A DNA stretch of 19,668 nucleotides from F23-B02 sp963613665. Lineage in GTDB: Bacteria > Bacillota > Clostridia > Oscillospirales > Oscillospiraceae. The position numbers and the translations under genes were made by a program. The notes beneath the pieces were generated by a model, which worked only from the letters and a program-made list of their open reading frames with translations, made no database searches and had not been told where the DNA came from. Location of the stretch: positions 1 through 19,668 of the forward strand of contig CAVEAL010000031.1 of NCBI GenBank assembly GCA_963613665.1, given 5' to 3'. This document shows, one piece after another, positions 1-7,666 of the stretch; positions within the stretch are counted from its first letter, which is position 1; each line of letters starts with the position of its first letter.

Positions 1-62
1 GCAGGGGCTTTTGTGCTGCTTTTTTAGGCCTCCACTCATTGATCAAAATTCCGTCTCTGCAC

Positions 63-653
63 TTATTTTTCCCTTGACTTTTTATAGCTGGTCTTTCCGA
101 CAGTCGAACATTTATATCCGTTATCTATTGTATTGCCTTTTTCAAATCCTTGCAATTCTGCAAAATCACCGGTGAGATACTTTTGAATACAGTGTTTGAG
201 ACAGTTATTATCGGCAAAATGAATCATGTCCGGTTTTTCAAAATGGGATTCGACCGTGTAGGTTACACCGTTGAAACAGTATTTTTTTATTTTCGTCATA
301 TAAATTTGTAATATATCGTTTTGCCATCGTTCATCCCTCCGATTTCTTTCTCGTTGTTTCTGCCATTTTTCAAGCAGAGACATTATTGTTTTCTGCATAT
401 CCGCCTTGGTATAACTCCTTGGGAAATGTTTGCGGATATCCTCCTCCATAAATCGGAATTGCTCTTTTTGATTGGGCTTTTCTTCACACAAAACGGTAAA
501 CACCACATTGGTTGAATATCTGCCCTGTTCACTGAATTTTCTGAGTCTTTGTGCCTGTGATAATGACGGCGTAGCGTCTGTAAATTCAATTTGGTCAAGT
601 AATGTCCTTTGTTGAAAAAGGTTTTGGAAAATAAAAAATACCGCCTGTGATAT
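63..653 (-). pseudogene. Fragment of a mobile-element-type protein, C-terminal part TnpW-like
   Basis: An open frame on the minus strand runs from an in-frame TGA at 654-656 down to the stop at 63. It has no convincing start: the first GTG at 506 has no ribosome binding site, and coding-like sequence continues upstream of it. The upstream part is charged and helical and reads as the C-terminal region of a larger protein. The last 78 residues begin at Met (position 299, motif KKYCFNGVTYTVESHFEKP). They resemble the short beta-hairpin plus helix of transposon-encoded TnpW-type proteins, and a GGAGGG lies upstream but serves a different frame best. I do not recognise the upstream portion with certainty. 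It is probably a 5'-truncated or frameshifted gene from an integrative element, given the decayed genes to its right. TnpW assignment is tentative; coding status is moderately likely. Confidence 0.4.
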
Positions 654-677
654 TCAGACGGCAATTCCTTAGGCGAT

Positions 678-706
678 TTGATTTTTAGTGCGATTTAAAG
701 TATAAT
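678..706 (+). promoter_or_regulatory. Sigma-A-type promoter of the LysR gene
   Basis: TTGATT (678-683) and a perfect TATAAT (701-706) are separated by 17 bases. The expected start is near 713, leaving a leader of about 60 nt before the LysR gene at 774. The AT-rich leader contains short palindromic stretches (for example AATTATAATT) that could hold an autoregulatory LysR box, but no site can be assigned. Confidence 0.6.
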
Positions 707-773
707 TTATTGCATAGGTTTCCTGTTTCTTTAGATTGCAAAGAACAATTATAATTATCATATAGGTGGTGGG

Positions 774-1688
774 ATGATGTATAATCCACAGATAGAAACA
801 TTCATAAAGGTTGCGGACGCAGGCAGTTTTAACAGAGCAGCGGAGGAACTATATATCACCCCGACTGCCGTTATTAAGCAAATCAATCTGCTTGAAAGCT
901 CGCTTGACCTCATTTTGTTTGAGCGTACGCACCGTGGGTTGATACTGACGGACGCAGGTAAGTCGCTTTATCAGGACGCAAAATATATAATCGGCTATTG
1001 CAAGGACAGTGTTGTCAGAGCTAAAAACGCAATGAGCGAGGGGAAGAATGTTATCCGTATAGGCTCATCTCCGATGACGCCCGCTCAGCTCCTCATGCAA
1101 ATGTGGCCGAAAATTCAAGAGCAATGCCCGGACATTAAATTTGAAATTATTCCGTTTGAAAACACACCCGAAAACGCTAAGGAAATACTTGCGAATATGG
1201 GCAAAAACATTGATATTGTCGGAGGAATATTTGACGATACAATGCTTAATCTCAGAAAGTGTGAGGGTCTGCAACTATCACGCGAGCCGTTTTGCTGTGC
1301 CGTATCCATTCATCACAGGCTCGCGCAAAAGAATAAGCTGCAGATCAGCGACCTATACGGAGAAAACTTACTGCTTATGCATCGTGGATGGAGCAATTAT
1401 GTTGACCGCTTGCGTGACGATATCTGGCAAAATCATACGGAAATACATATTGTAAATTTTGATTTTTACAATATGAGTATATTTAACAGATGTGAAAATT
1501 CGAATGATGTTTTGCTTGCGATAGCGGGCTGGGCGAATGTTCATCCTTTGATTAAAGTAATTCCTGTTGAATGGGAATACAGTATTCCGTACGGACTTTT
1601 ACATTCACCGAATCCGAGCGAAAATGTCAGACGAGTTTTAGATGCGGCTAAAAATACAGTTAAAACCAAACAGATAGTTATAACCTAA
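774..1688 (+). CDS. LysR-family transcriptional regulator
   Basis: This 304-residue protein has the standard LysR length and order. Residues 1-65 are an N-terminal winged helix-turn-helix with the hallmark pattern SFNRAAEELYITPTAVIKQI and a following LFERTHRGLILTDAG wing. Residues 90-300 are a periplasmic-binding-protein-like effector domain (GSSPMTPAQLLMQMWPKI). The start is supported by AGGTGG a few bases upstream; ATG 777 is an equally possible start. It sits directly upstream, same strand, of a flavoprotein/dehydrogenase cluster and has its own terminator. It is probably the local regulator of those redox genes, which is inference from position. The effector is unknown. Codon usage is AT-richer than genes to the right of 5400. 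Confidence 0.93.
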   Translation: MMYNPQIETFIKVADAGSFNRAAEELYITPTAVIKQINLLESSLDLILFERTHRGLILTDAGKSLYQDAKYIIGYCKDSVVRAKNAMSEGKNVIRIGSSPMTPAQLLMQMWPKIQEQCPDIKFEIIPFENTPENAKEILANMGKNIDIVGGIFDDTMLNLRKCEGLQLSREPFCCAVSIHHRLAQKNKLQISDLYGENLLLMHRGWSNYVDRLRDDIWQNHTEIHIVNFDFYNMSIFNRCENSNDVLLAIAGWANVHPLIKVIPVEWEYSIPYGLLHSPNPSENVRRVLDAAKNTVKTKQIVIT

Positions 1689-1706
1689 AGGTATATACTA
1701 AATAAC

Positions 1707-1740
1707 AAAACGAGACTTCAACCGAGGCCTCGTTTTTTCT
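1707..1740 (+). terminator. Rho-independent terminator after the LysR gene
   Basis: AAAACGAG (1707-1714) pairs with CTCGTTTT (1729-1736). Inner CTTC/GAGG pairing includes a wobble, and the stem runs into a T tract. It lies 18 bases after the LysR stop and separates that gene from the flavoprotein gene. Confidence 0.75.
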
Positions 1741-1795
1741 TATACTATAGTTACAAGAAGAACCTGAAAGTCACAAAATCCGGGAGGAAAACACA

Positions 1796-2425
1796 ATGAA
1801 AAAACTGAAGGCATTATTAATCAACGGAGGTCCCAGGGCAAAAGATTGCACTTATACAGCATTGACAGAACTTAAAAACACATTGGAACAAGAGGGCATG
1901 GAAGTTGAACTTATCCATGTCGGACACAAGGATATCCGTGGCTGCATCGGTTGCAGAAAGTGTGCACAAACAGGAAAGTGCGTATTCAATGATATTGTAA
2001 ATGAGATAGCACCAAAGCTTAATGAAGCGGACGCTTTCGTAATCGGAGCACCTGTTTATTACGCATCTCCTGCCGGCGGAGCAATCGCATTTCTTGACAG
2101 ACTGTTTTTCAGCACGGCAAATGTTGATAAAACTATGAAGGTCGGTGCGGCTGTTACGACTTGTCGCAGAGGGGGCAACACAGCCTCATACGATGTGCTC
2201 AACAAATATTTTTCAATCAGCTCTATGCCGATTGCCACAAGTCAGTATTGGAATATGGTTTACGGCGGTCAGGCAGAGGAAGTTTTGCAGGACAAAGAGG
2301 GCTTGCAGACTATGAGAACACTCGGCAGAAACATTGCTTTTATGGCAAAGAGTATTGCACTGGGCAAGGAGCAATTCGGACTGCCCGAAAAAGAACAGAT
2401 TACATATACGAACTTTCACCACTAA
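1796..2425 (+). CDS. Iron-sulfur flavoprotein / NAD(P)H-dependent FMN oxidoreductase family
   Basis: This 209-residue protein has a flavodoxin-like fold. The N-terminal strand and phosphate loop read ALLINGGPRAKDCTYTAL. Residues 50-62 carry Cys50, Cys53, Cys56 and Cys62 in CX2CX2CX5C spacing. That is the compact cysteine motif of archaeal/clostridial iron-sulfur flavoproteins, which bind a [4Fe-4S] cluster and FMN. A central IGAPVYYASPAGGAIAFLDR segment is the FMN isoalloxazine region of the NADPH-dependent FMN reductase superfamily. The start has GGGAGG upstream. The gene heads a plus-strand redox cluster and lies 15 bp before an EFR1-type pseudogene, so cytosolic low-potential electron transfer is the likely role. 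The physiological acceptor cannot be read from sequence. Confidence 0.85.
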   Translation: MKKLKALLINGGPRAKDCTYTALTELKNTLEQEGMEVELIHVGHKDIRGCIGCRKCAQTGKCVFNDIVNEIAPKLNEADAFVIGAPVYYASPAGGAIAFLDRLFFSTANVDKTMKVGAAVTTCRRGGNTASYDVLNKYFSISSMPIATSQYWNMVYGGQAEEVLQDKEGLQTMRTLGRNIAFMAKSIALGKEQFGLPEKEQITYTNFHH

Positions 2426-2440
2426 AAAGAGAGCGTAATT

Positions 2441-2741
2441 ATGGTGTTTTATTTCACCGCAACGGGCAACAGCCTTTATGTTGCAAAGCGTATTGACGAA
2501 TATCCGGTCAGCATACCGCAGGTTATCAGAAATTCGTCAATTTATTCAGACAACCAAATCGGTATCGTTTGCCCTGTTTATTGCGGCGAAATACTGCCTT
2601 GCCTGTGTTCACGCTTGCCCTCAAAAGGCGGTTATTATAAAGCACGGGAAAAACAAAAACGAGCGATACAGAAATGAAAACGTATCACTCGATGAAATAA
2701 TAAAATCAAATTTTCAGGATAGGAGAAAAAGCTATGAATAA
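2441..2741 (+). pseudogene. EFR1-family flavodoxin/ferredoxin, internally deleted and frameshifted
   Basis: The frame opening at ATG 2441 begins like an EFR1-type protein: MVFYFTATGNSLYVAK is the FMN phosphate loop of its flavodoxin half, and a later IGIVCPVYCGE block follows. Coding sense then jumps to the next frame near 2590. There it reads YCLACVHACPQKA (one ferredoxin cysteine motif) and the typical C-terminal RYRNENVSLDEIIKSN, ending at 2741. Intact members are about 250 residues with a full flavodoxin domain and two CX2CX2CX3CP clusters. Here only about 100 codons remain, so most of the flavodoxin body and the first ferredoxin cluster are gone. The simplest reading is one internal out-of-frame deletion. 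The tail overlaps the next gene's start by 8 bases. Confidence 0.85.
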
Positions 2742-3903
2742 TTTTGTTTTTGAAAATTCGTCAAAGGTGTATTTCGGCGAAGGCTGTGTAAAGGAATATC
2801 TTTCAAATATTCTTTCAGCTTACGGCGACACGGTTATGCTCTGCTACGGCGGTGGCTCGATTAAGAAAAGCGGCATTTATGACGAGGTTATAACCGTACT
2901 CAAAAAAGAAAAGAAGGCAGTTGTTGAGTTTAGCGGAATCCCGTCAAACCCGACTTACAGCAAGGTGCTTGAGGGTGTTAAGCTTGCCAAAGAAAGTGGT
3001 GCCGACTTGATTCTTGCAGTAGGCGGCGGAAGTGTTATGGACTGCTGTAAGTCAATTTCACTCGGTGCAAAATATGACGGCGATATTTGGGCGGACTTTT
3101 GGGCAAGACCGGGCGTGATTGACTTTAAGCCGCTGCCGCTCGGTATTATTGTCACCGTTTCGGGCACGGGCAGTGAATGTAACGGCGGTGCAGTAATCAC
3201 AAACGAAGAGCTTAAAATCAAAACGGGCAGAGATTATCCTCAGCTTAACGCAAAATTCGTTATGCTTGATCCAACCTACACCTACAGCGTTCCTAAACTC
3301 CAAATGGTATCGGGTGCTTTTGATACTCTTTCACACATTATGGAAATCTATTTCAGCGAGCCGAATGAGAGCAATGTATCGGACGATATATCCGAGGCTC
3401 TTATGAAAAACGTTATCACAAATTTGCGTGCCGCTATCAAAAATCCCGAGGACTACACAGCAAGAAGTAACCTGATGTGGGACGCTACAATGGCTGAAAA
3501 CCGTATCATCAAGCTTGGCAAAAAGACAGATTTTGAATGTCACCAAATGGAGCACCAGCTCGGTGCATACACTAACTGCAACCACGGTGCAGGTCTTGCC
3601 GTTCTTCACCCTGTTTATTACAGGCATGTTTGCAAGGCAGGCGAAAAGAAGTTTGCTCAGTTTGCAGTTAATGTTTGGGGTATCTCAAAGGACGGCAAAA
3701 CAGACGAGGAGCTTGCAAAAGCAGGTGTTGAGGCTTTAGCTGATTTCATTAAAGAAATCGGTATGCCGACAAGCTTTAAGGAGCTTGGCATTGATGAAAA
3801 TATCAACCTTAAAGAAATTGCAGACTCCTGTGGCATTGTACCCGGTGCTTATAAAAAGATGACTCATGAGGAAATCCTCGAAATATTCAATGAATGTAAA
3901 TAA
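2734..3903 (+). CDS. Iron-containing alcohol dehydrogenase (YqhD/butanol-dehydrogenase-like)
   Basis: This 389-residue protein is full length for group III iron-dependent alcohol dehydrogenases, which reduce aldehydes to alcohols with NAD(P)H. Nucleotide-binding motifs are YGGGSIKKSG (38-47) and GGGSVMD (97-103). Metal ligands can be placed by spacing at Asp197, His201, His270 and His284, matching the YqhD ligand pattern shifted by three. The region ECHQMEHQLG...NCNHGAGLAVLHP is characteristic. The start has AGGAG upstream and overlaps the tail of the decayed EFR1 gene, consistent with a former operon. It is the best-preserved enzyme of the island, so it may still function in aldehyde detoxification or fermentation. 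NADPH preference is inferred from YqhD-like motifs and is not proven. Confidence 0.93.
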   Translation: MNNFVFENSSKVYFGEGCVKEYLSNILSAYGDTVMLCYGGGSIKKSGIYDEVITVLKKEKKAVVEFSGIPSNPTYSKVLEGVKLAKESGADLILAVGGGSVMDCCKSISLGAKYDGDIWADFWARPGVIDFKPLPLGIIVTVSGTGSECNGGAVITNEELKIKTGRDYPQLNAKFVMLDPTYTYSVPKLQMVSGAFDTLSHIMEIYFSEPNESNVSDDISEALMKNVITNLRAAIKNPEDYTARSNLMWDATMAENRIIKLGKKTDFECHQMEHQLGAYTNCNHGAGLAVLHPVYYRHVCKAGEKKFAQFAVNVWGISKDGKTDEELAKAGVEALADFIKEIGMPTSFKELGIDENINLKEIADSCGIVPGAYKKMTHEEILEIFNECK

Positions 3904-3918
3904 GAAAGGGTGTTAATT

Positions 3919-4209
3919 ATGGAATTTACAAAGTTAAATAACGGTGTTCAAATGCCGATGCAGGGTATCGGAACATATTTGCTGTCCCCCGATGAGGCAG
4001 AGGCATCGGCAACCTACGCACTCAAAAACGGTTGTCAGCTTATTGATACGGCAAACGCTTACTGCAACTAAAAGGCAGTGGGCAGAGCAATGAAAAACGC
4101 AGGCATTGACCGTAAAAATATTTTTCTTGAAACAAAGCTTTGGCCGTCATTTTACGAACAGGACGACGCAGTAGATAAAACTCTCGACAGACTTCAAACA
4201 GATTATAAA
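3919..4209 (+). pseudogene. Aldo/keto reductase, nonsense-interrupted and 3'-truncated
   Basis: From ATG 3919 (GAAAGGGTG upstream) the frame reads MEFTKLNNGVQMPMQGIGTY and ends in LIDTANAYCN, the start of an aldo/keto reductase barrel with the catalytic Asp-x-x-x-Tyr region. An in-frame TAA at 4069-4071 stands where the family normally has NE(K/R). The same frame then continues KAVGRAMKNAGIDRKNIFLETKLWP through RLQTDY. At about 4209 homology stops, and the sequence runs directly into the ribosome binding site of the flavodoxin gene. About 97 of roughly 280 codons remain, lacking the rest of the barrel. It carries two independent lesions, so it is a pseudogene, formerly downstream of the alcohol dehydrogenase. 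Confidence 0.9.
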
Positions 4210-4222
4210 GGAGATCAACATT

Positions 4223-4879
4223 ATGAAAAGATTAACCTCAATACTTTTAGCACTCGTGCTTGTCTTTTCTTTTGCAGCTTGCTCCAATAATTCCGATATC
4301 AGTGCAAGCACTGCAAATTCTACCGCTTCTGCTCCGACGGACGCACAATCTACCGATGAGTCCTCCGATAATAATACAAACAGTTCTTCAGACAGCAAAA
4401 TCCTTGTTGTTTACTATTCCGCAACAGGCAGCACAAAAGCCGTTGCCGAAACTATCGCAGACACTGCCGGAGCGGATTTGTTTGAGATCACACCTGTTGA
4501 CCCTTACACAAGCGACGACCTTAACTGGACGAATGACAACAGCCGTGTAAGCGTTGAGCACAACGACGAAAGCAAGCGTGATGTACCGCTTACCAAAACC
4601 ACACCGGATAATTGGGCAGACTATGATACCGTATTTATCGGCTATCCGATTTGGTGGGGCATTGCCGCATGGCCTGTAAACAATTTTGTTACGGGCAATG
4701 ACTTCAGCGGCAAAACCGTTATTCCGTTTTGCACATCGGCATCATCAGGCTTAGGTCAGAGTGGTGAGCTTTTAGCCGATATGGCAGGCACAGGCAATTG
4801 GCAGGACGGCGAAAGATTTTCTTCGGGTGCTTCCTCAAGCAAGGTTGAATCCTGGGTAAACGGTCTTGACCTTAAATAA
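4223..4879 (+). CDS. Flavodoxin-domain lipoprotein
   Basis: This 218-residue protein has a lipoprotein signal: positively charged start, hydrophobic stretch, lipobox FAAC with Cys20. A Ser/Thr/Asn-rich linker covers residues 21-57. A flavodoxin domain follows from about residue 60, with phosphate loop YYSATGSTKAVAETIA and a YPIWWGIAAWPVNNFV segment typical of the Flavodoxin_4 family. The start has AAAGGAG at good spacing. It should be tethered to the outer face of the membrane with an FMN-binding electron-transfer domain. The gene lies immediately after a truncated aldo/keto reductase, and its 5' end was probably brought there by the same deletion. Partners among the remaining island genes are unknown. 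Confidence 0.9.
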   Translation: MKRLTSILLALVLVFSFAACSNNSDISASTANSTASAPTDAQSTDESSDNNTNSSSDSKILVVYYSATGSTKAVAETIADTAGADLFEITPVDPYTSDDLNWTNDNSRVSVEHNDESKRDVPLTKTTPDNWADYDTVFIGYPIWWGIAAWPVNNFVTGNDFSGKTVIPFCTSASSGLGQSGELLADMAGTGNWQDGERFSSGASSSKVESWVNGLDLK

Positions 4880-5192
4880 AATCTTCAAATTTACAGTTGT
4901 GCTTTTGACGGTTAATGTTACGGTAATTATGCTTTCGGCTTGTTAAATTAATGGCAATTCTCCGAGCAGTTATACAACAAATACAACAGCCGAAAGCTCG
5001 TCAAAATCACAAGCCACTCAGCCTGTCAAACAAAATAATGCCGTCACAAACGGCACGGATACCTATCGTGGCTTTAGCGTTGACAATGTTTTGCACAGCG
5101 AAAATAACGGCGATATTCATTTTAATCTTTATGTCCCGAAAAGCTATGACGGCAGTAAGGCTTATTCTCTTTTCATCACCTTCCCGTCAAGG
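4878..5192 (+). pseudogene. Alpha/beta-hydrolase-type lipoprotein remnant, truncated by repeat insertion
   Basis: One frame overlapping the flavodoxin stop reads a lipoprotein signal (KIFKFTVVLLTV...IMLSAC) but lacks an ATG. It meets an in-frame TAA at 4944-4946 directly after the lipobox Cys. The frame then continues through a Ser/Thr/Asn-rich linker into TYRGFSVDNVLHSENNGDIHFNLYVPK and YSLFITFP. This is the opening of a secreted alpha/beta-hydrolase (esterase/peptidase) domain. Homology stops at about 5190, where the sequence becomes the B/A repeat modules. The nucleophile, acid and His regions are all missing. Three lesions are visible: lost start, nonsense codon and 3' truncation. Confidence 0.75.
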
Positions 5193-5310
5193 GGAAGGCA
5201 GGGTGTTTAACATTACTGCGCGCTTTTGTCACGCGAAACGCTGTGGTTTCCTCCGCTGTCCCGATACCGGGCACCGGTAGCGAACGTATAAGTACAGCCT
5301 AATGTGCCAC
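5176..5310 (-). repeat. Dispersed repeat: partial module B plus module A copy 1
   Basis: Positions 5176-5207 carry a partial module B (TCAAGGGGAAGGC). Positions 5231-5310 carry module A in reverse orientation: ACGCGAAACGCTGTGGTTTC, CGATACCGGGCACC, then CGTATAAGTACAGCCT. The same B-then-A order occurs at 11108-11287. The copy ends the hydrolase remnant and lies next to the terminator of the minus-strand membrane-protein gene. Confidence 0.8.
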
Positions 5311-5311
5311 T

Positions 5312-5344
5312 AAAAAACCGGCAGGAGGGATACTCCTGCCGGTT
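5312..5344 (-). terminator. Rho-independent terminator of the heptad-repeat membrane protein gene
   Basis: On the minus strand, AACCGGCAGGA pairs perfectly with TCCTGCCGGTT over 11 bp with a 7-nt loop and runs into TTTTTT. It lies 100 bases downstream of the stop of the 5444-7234 gene. Confidence 0.85.
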
Positions 5345-5443
5345 CAGCCTTACCGGGCGATCACGTGCTCACCCCGGACCGGAGAGCGGTCTGAATACCG
5401 TCTCGCTTGGTCATCGGCTAAATGTTATTTTGCGGGTCAGAGC

Positions 5444-7234
5444 TTACTCCTTGACGGTCTCCTCGTTGGGAGACGCCTCTGCGGGCTTCTCTGCCTCGAT
5501 CACTTTTTCTTCGGCTGCCTTCTGAGCTGCTGCCGCCGCTGCTGCGGCTGCTGCTGCCTCCGCTGCCGCATAGCCTGCCGCGTAGGCGGAGGCGGTGTCG
5601 CTGTAAACTTCGTCACTGTCATCGGCTGCTGCCGCCGCTGCGAGTGCCGCTTCCTTATCTTTGGCTGCCTTGCTTGCGATGAAGGCAAAGATAACACCCA
5701 GGATCGCGGCGCCTGCGAGGACGCAGATCGCGGTCATGTGGAGCGAGCCGGTGTACTCCTGAATGGGAGTGAAGTCAAGCTTCGATGCCGTCTCGCCGAC
5801 ATAGTCGCCGGATGCATCGACACGGACGGTGTAGGTATAGTCGTGGAACTTGGTGACAAGGCCGGTCACGAGGACTGCCACTGCCATGATAGCGCTGATC
5901 AGAGCCAGAGTCTTGCCGGTGCGCTTGCTGCCGTTGACGGCTGCGACGATACCGAAGATACCGGCGATGATGCCGAGAATGGCTGCAACTGCCAGCGCGA
6001 CGTACATGCCGACGCGGACATAGACCTCGCTCTTGATGTCGGCTTCCTGATCCTGCAGGTACTGCTCGGCAAGCTCAACGAGAGTGTCGCACTTATCGAG
6101 ATCGAGCATCTTGTAGCCGTTCTTCTCGACGACGTTGCCGTTTTCGTCAACCTTATACATGTTGCTGATGACGTACTCGCCGAACTCCTCATAGACCTCC
6201 TCGTTCAGAACGGCCTTGCCGTTTTCCTTGACGATGAGATTGTCGGGAGTCTCGAGGCCGAACTCGTCAGCCAGATACTCGGGCAGTGACTTTACGGTCT
6301 CCTCGCCGCCGAAGTAGCTGAAGCAGGGCTTCATGCCCTCGAACAGTGCTCTTGCGCCGTCTGCCAGAGCGATCTCGCCCTGCTCGAATACGCTCAGCTG
6401 AGCCTTGCCGTCTGCCAGCTGGGTCTCAGCCGCGGCGAGCTTTGCTGCGCCCTCTGCGAGATCCTGACGGCCGTTTGCGAGCTTGACCTCACCGGCTGCC
6501 AGTTCTTTTTCCGCCGCTGCGAGCTGTGCCTCGCCGGCCGCGATGGTCTTCTCGGCCTCGGCCAGCTGCGCAAGGCCGTCTTCATACTGCTTGAGCTGAG
6601 CCTTGCCGTCTGCCACCATCTGATTTATGTATGCGGGGAAGTCGGTCGCGTCCTCGGGTATCTCGAGACCGAGCCTGCTTGCGAGGGGACGCACGACTGC
6701 GACGAACCATGCCTGGGCGGAGTCAAAGCCGGGGAGCTTTGCTATCGTGCCGTCACGGAACTGGACGTACTGGTTCAGGTACGGCAGCAGGGGCTCGATC
6801 TTGGCGAGCTTTTCCTTGCCCTCGTTGTAGGCCTGGGTGTTCTCCTCGATCTGCTTCTTACCGGCTTCGTATGCCGCCTTGCCCTCTTCGAGCTGCTTCT
6901 TGCCGGCTGCATACGCTGCATAGCCGTCAGCCAGGGTCTTTTCACCAGCTGCAAGGGTCTGCTGGCCTGCTGCGTAATCGCTCTGACCCTGAGCATACTG
7001 AGCAAGACCGTCGGTGTAGGTGCCTACGCCGGTGAGATAGGTCTCCTCGTTTTCCTTGAGCTGGTCAATGCCTGCCTGCGCGGTCTTGAGATTTTCTCTC
7101 GCAAAAGCTGCGTCAGCCTGCTTATAGTCGTTGATATTCAGAACGTCGCGCACGCCTGCGACACAGGCGAACAGTCCGAATATACACGCGAGGATAAGGA
7201 TGATGCTGAAGACCATAAGTAATACTCGTTTCAT
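5444..7234 (-). CDS. Large membrane protein with glycine-containing heptad repeats
   Basis: This 596-residue protein has a GGGAGG site before ATG 7234. It has an N-terminal membrane segment (about 5-27), then an extracytoplasmic helical region with strict seven-residue repeats. Residues 73-142 give units such as YAAGQQT, LAAGEKT and LADGYAA with Gly at position 4. A second set at 205-295 (LANGRQD, LAEGAAK type) has the same period. Three membrane helices follow (about 405-433, 442-462, 498-521), and the cytoplasmic tail is alanine-rich with a run of 14 Ala before a charged end. Such heptads occur in YhgE/Pip-like and MMPL/RND-type Gram-positive membrane proteins, where they form long coiled stalks. 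No catalytic motif is visible. Function is unknown; a cell-envelope stalk or export role is inference. Confidence 0.9.
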   Translation of the reverse strand: MKRVLLMVFSIILILACIFGLFACVAGVRDVLNINDYKQADAAFARENLKTAQAGIDQLKENEETYLTGVGTYTDGLAQYAQGQSDYAAGQQTLAAGEKTLADGYAAYAAGKKQLEEGKAAYEAGKKQIEENTQAYNEGKEKLAKIEPLLPYLNQYVQFRDGTIAKLPGFDSAQAWFVAVVRPLASRLGLEIPEDATDFPAYINQMVADGKAQLKQYEDGLAQLAEAEKTIAAGEAQLAAAEKELAAGEVKLANGRQDLAEGAAKLAAAETQLADGKAQLSVFEQGEIALADGARALFEGMKPCFSYFGGEETVKSLPEYLADEFGLETPDNLIVKENGKAVLNEEVYEEFGEYVISNMYKVDENGNVVEKNGYKMLDLDKCDTLVELAEQYLQDQEADIKSEVYVRVGMYVALAVAAILGIIAGIFGIVAAVNGSKRTGKTLALISAIMAVAVLVTGLVTKFHDYTYTVRVDASGDYVGETASKLDFTPIQEYTGSLHMTAICVLAGAAILGVIFAFIASKAAKDKEAALAAAAAADDSDEVYSDTASAYAAGYAAAEAAAAAAAAAAAQKAAEEKVIEAEKPAEASPNEETVKE

Positions 7235-7544
7235 TGTTTTCCTCCCTAAGTTTATATAAATATTACTTAATGACAGTGTATAAGGTCATACATAAACGTA
7301 TGTTTTGTTCGTTTTTTGATAGTGTAACACATAATGACAAAATAGTAAAGGGAAAATGACAAATAAATTGAAAATTTTTTAACGTTTTTCTTAATGTTGA
7401 GTCTAAAAATACGATTTGGCCGATTCGTTGGTGAAAATCATGGTCAAATCGTTAGATATGTCACATTCTCTGTTTACATATTATACACAATCTGTACGGA
7501 TAATTGTGAATATTGTGTGAACACACAAGAAATATTTTTCTTTT
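7235..7544. other. AT-rich intergenic region with an imperfect inverted repeat
   Basis: No gene is supported here. Apart from the minus-strand promoter, it holds ACGATTTGGCC (7411-7421) opposing GGTCAAATCGT (7442-7452), with an inner GATT/AATC pair. This could be a regulatory hairpin or operator for either flanking gene. I find no convincing promoter for the holin gene. Confidence 0.4.
7321..7349 (-). promoter_or_regulatory. Candidate promoter of the heptad-repeat membrane protein
   Basis: On the minus strand TTTACT (7349-7344) and TACACT (7326-7321) are spaced by 17. Between this promoter and the start codon lies an inverted repeat ACATA-AACG-TATGT (7290-7303) that could be an operator. Assignment is by consensus only. 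Confidence 0.45.
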
Positions 7545-7610
7545 TCGGAGGCGCATTGAGGCAGTACTTATACGGAGGCTGCGGGTGCCCGGTATCGAAA
7601 CAATGGCATA
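7545..7610 (+). repeat. Dispersed repeat module A, copy 2
   Basis: Forward-orientation copy: GGAGGCGCATTGAGG, AGTACTTATACGG, CTGCGGGTGCCCGGTATCGA. It is a single, unpaired copy upstream of the holin gene and ends in a short AT-rich stretch before the AGCTCG...CGAGCT hairpin at 7618-7646. Confidence 0.8.
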
Positions 7611-7666
7611 AATAAGAAGCTCGACAAGCATATCAACAAACGAGCTCACAGACAGGAGCTTTAATT

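Noticed and set aside
4951..5280. Open frame of 109 codons on the plus strand
   Set aside because: It is a shadow frame. The coding sense here is the neighbouring frame with hydrolase and lipoprotein motifs, and its end runs into repeat sequence.
5738..6289. Long plus-strand open frame of 183 codons opposite the heptad-repeat protein
   Set aside because: Acidic, repetitive product typical of the antisense of a GC-rich gene. The minus-strand gene has signal, membrane helices, promoter, ribosome binding site and terminator.
7394..7615. Open frame of 73 codons on the plus strand
   Set aside because: It runs through AT-rich intergenic sequence and module A copy 2, with no start signal.
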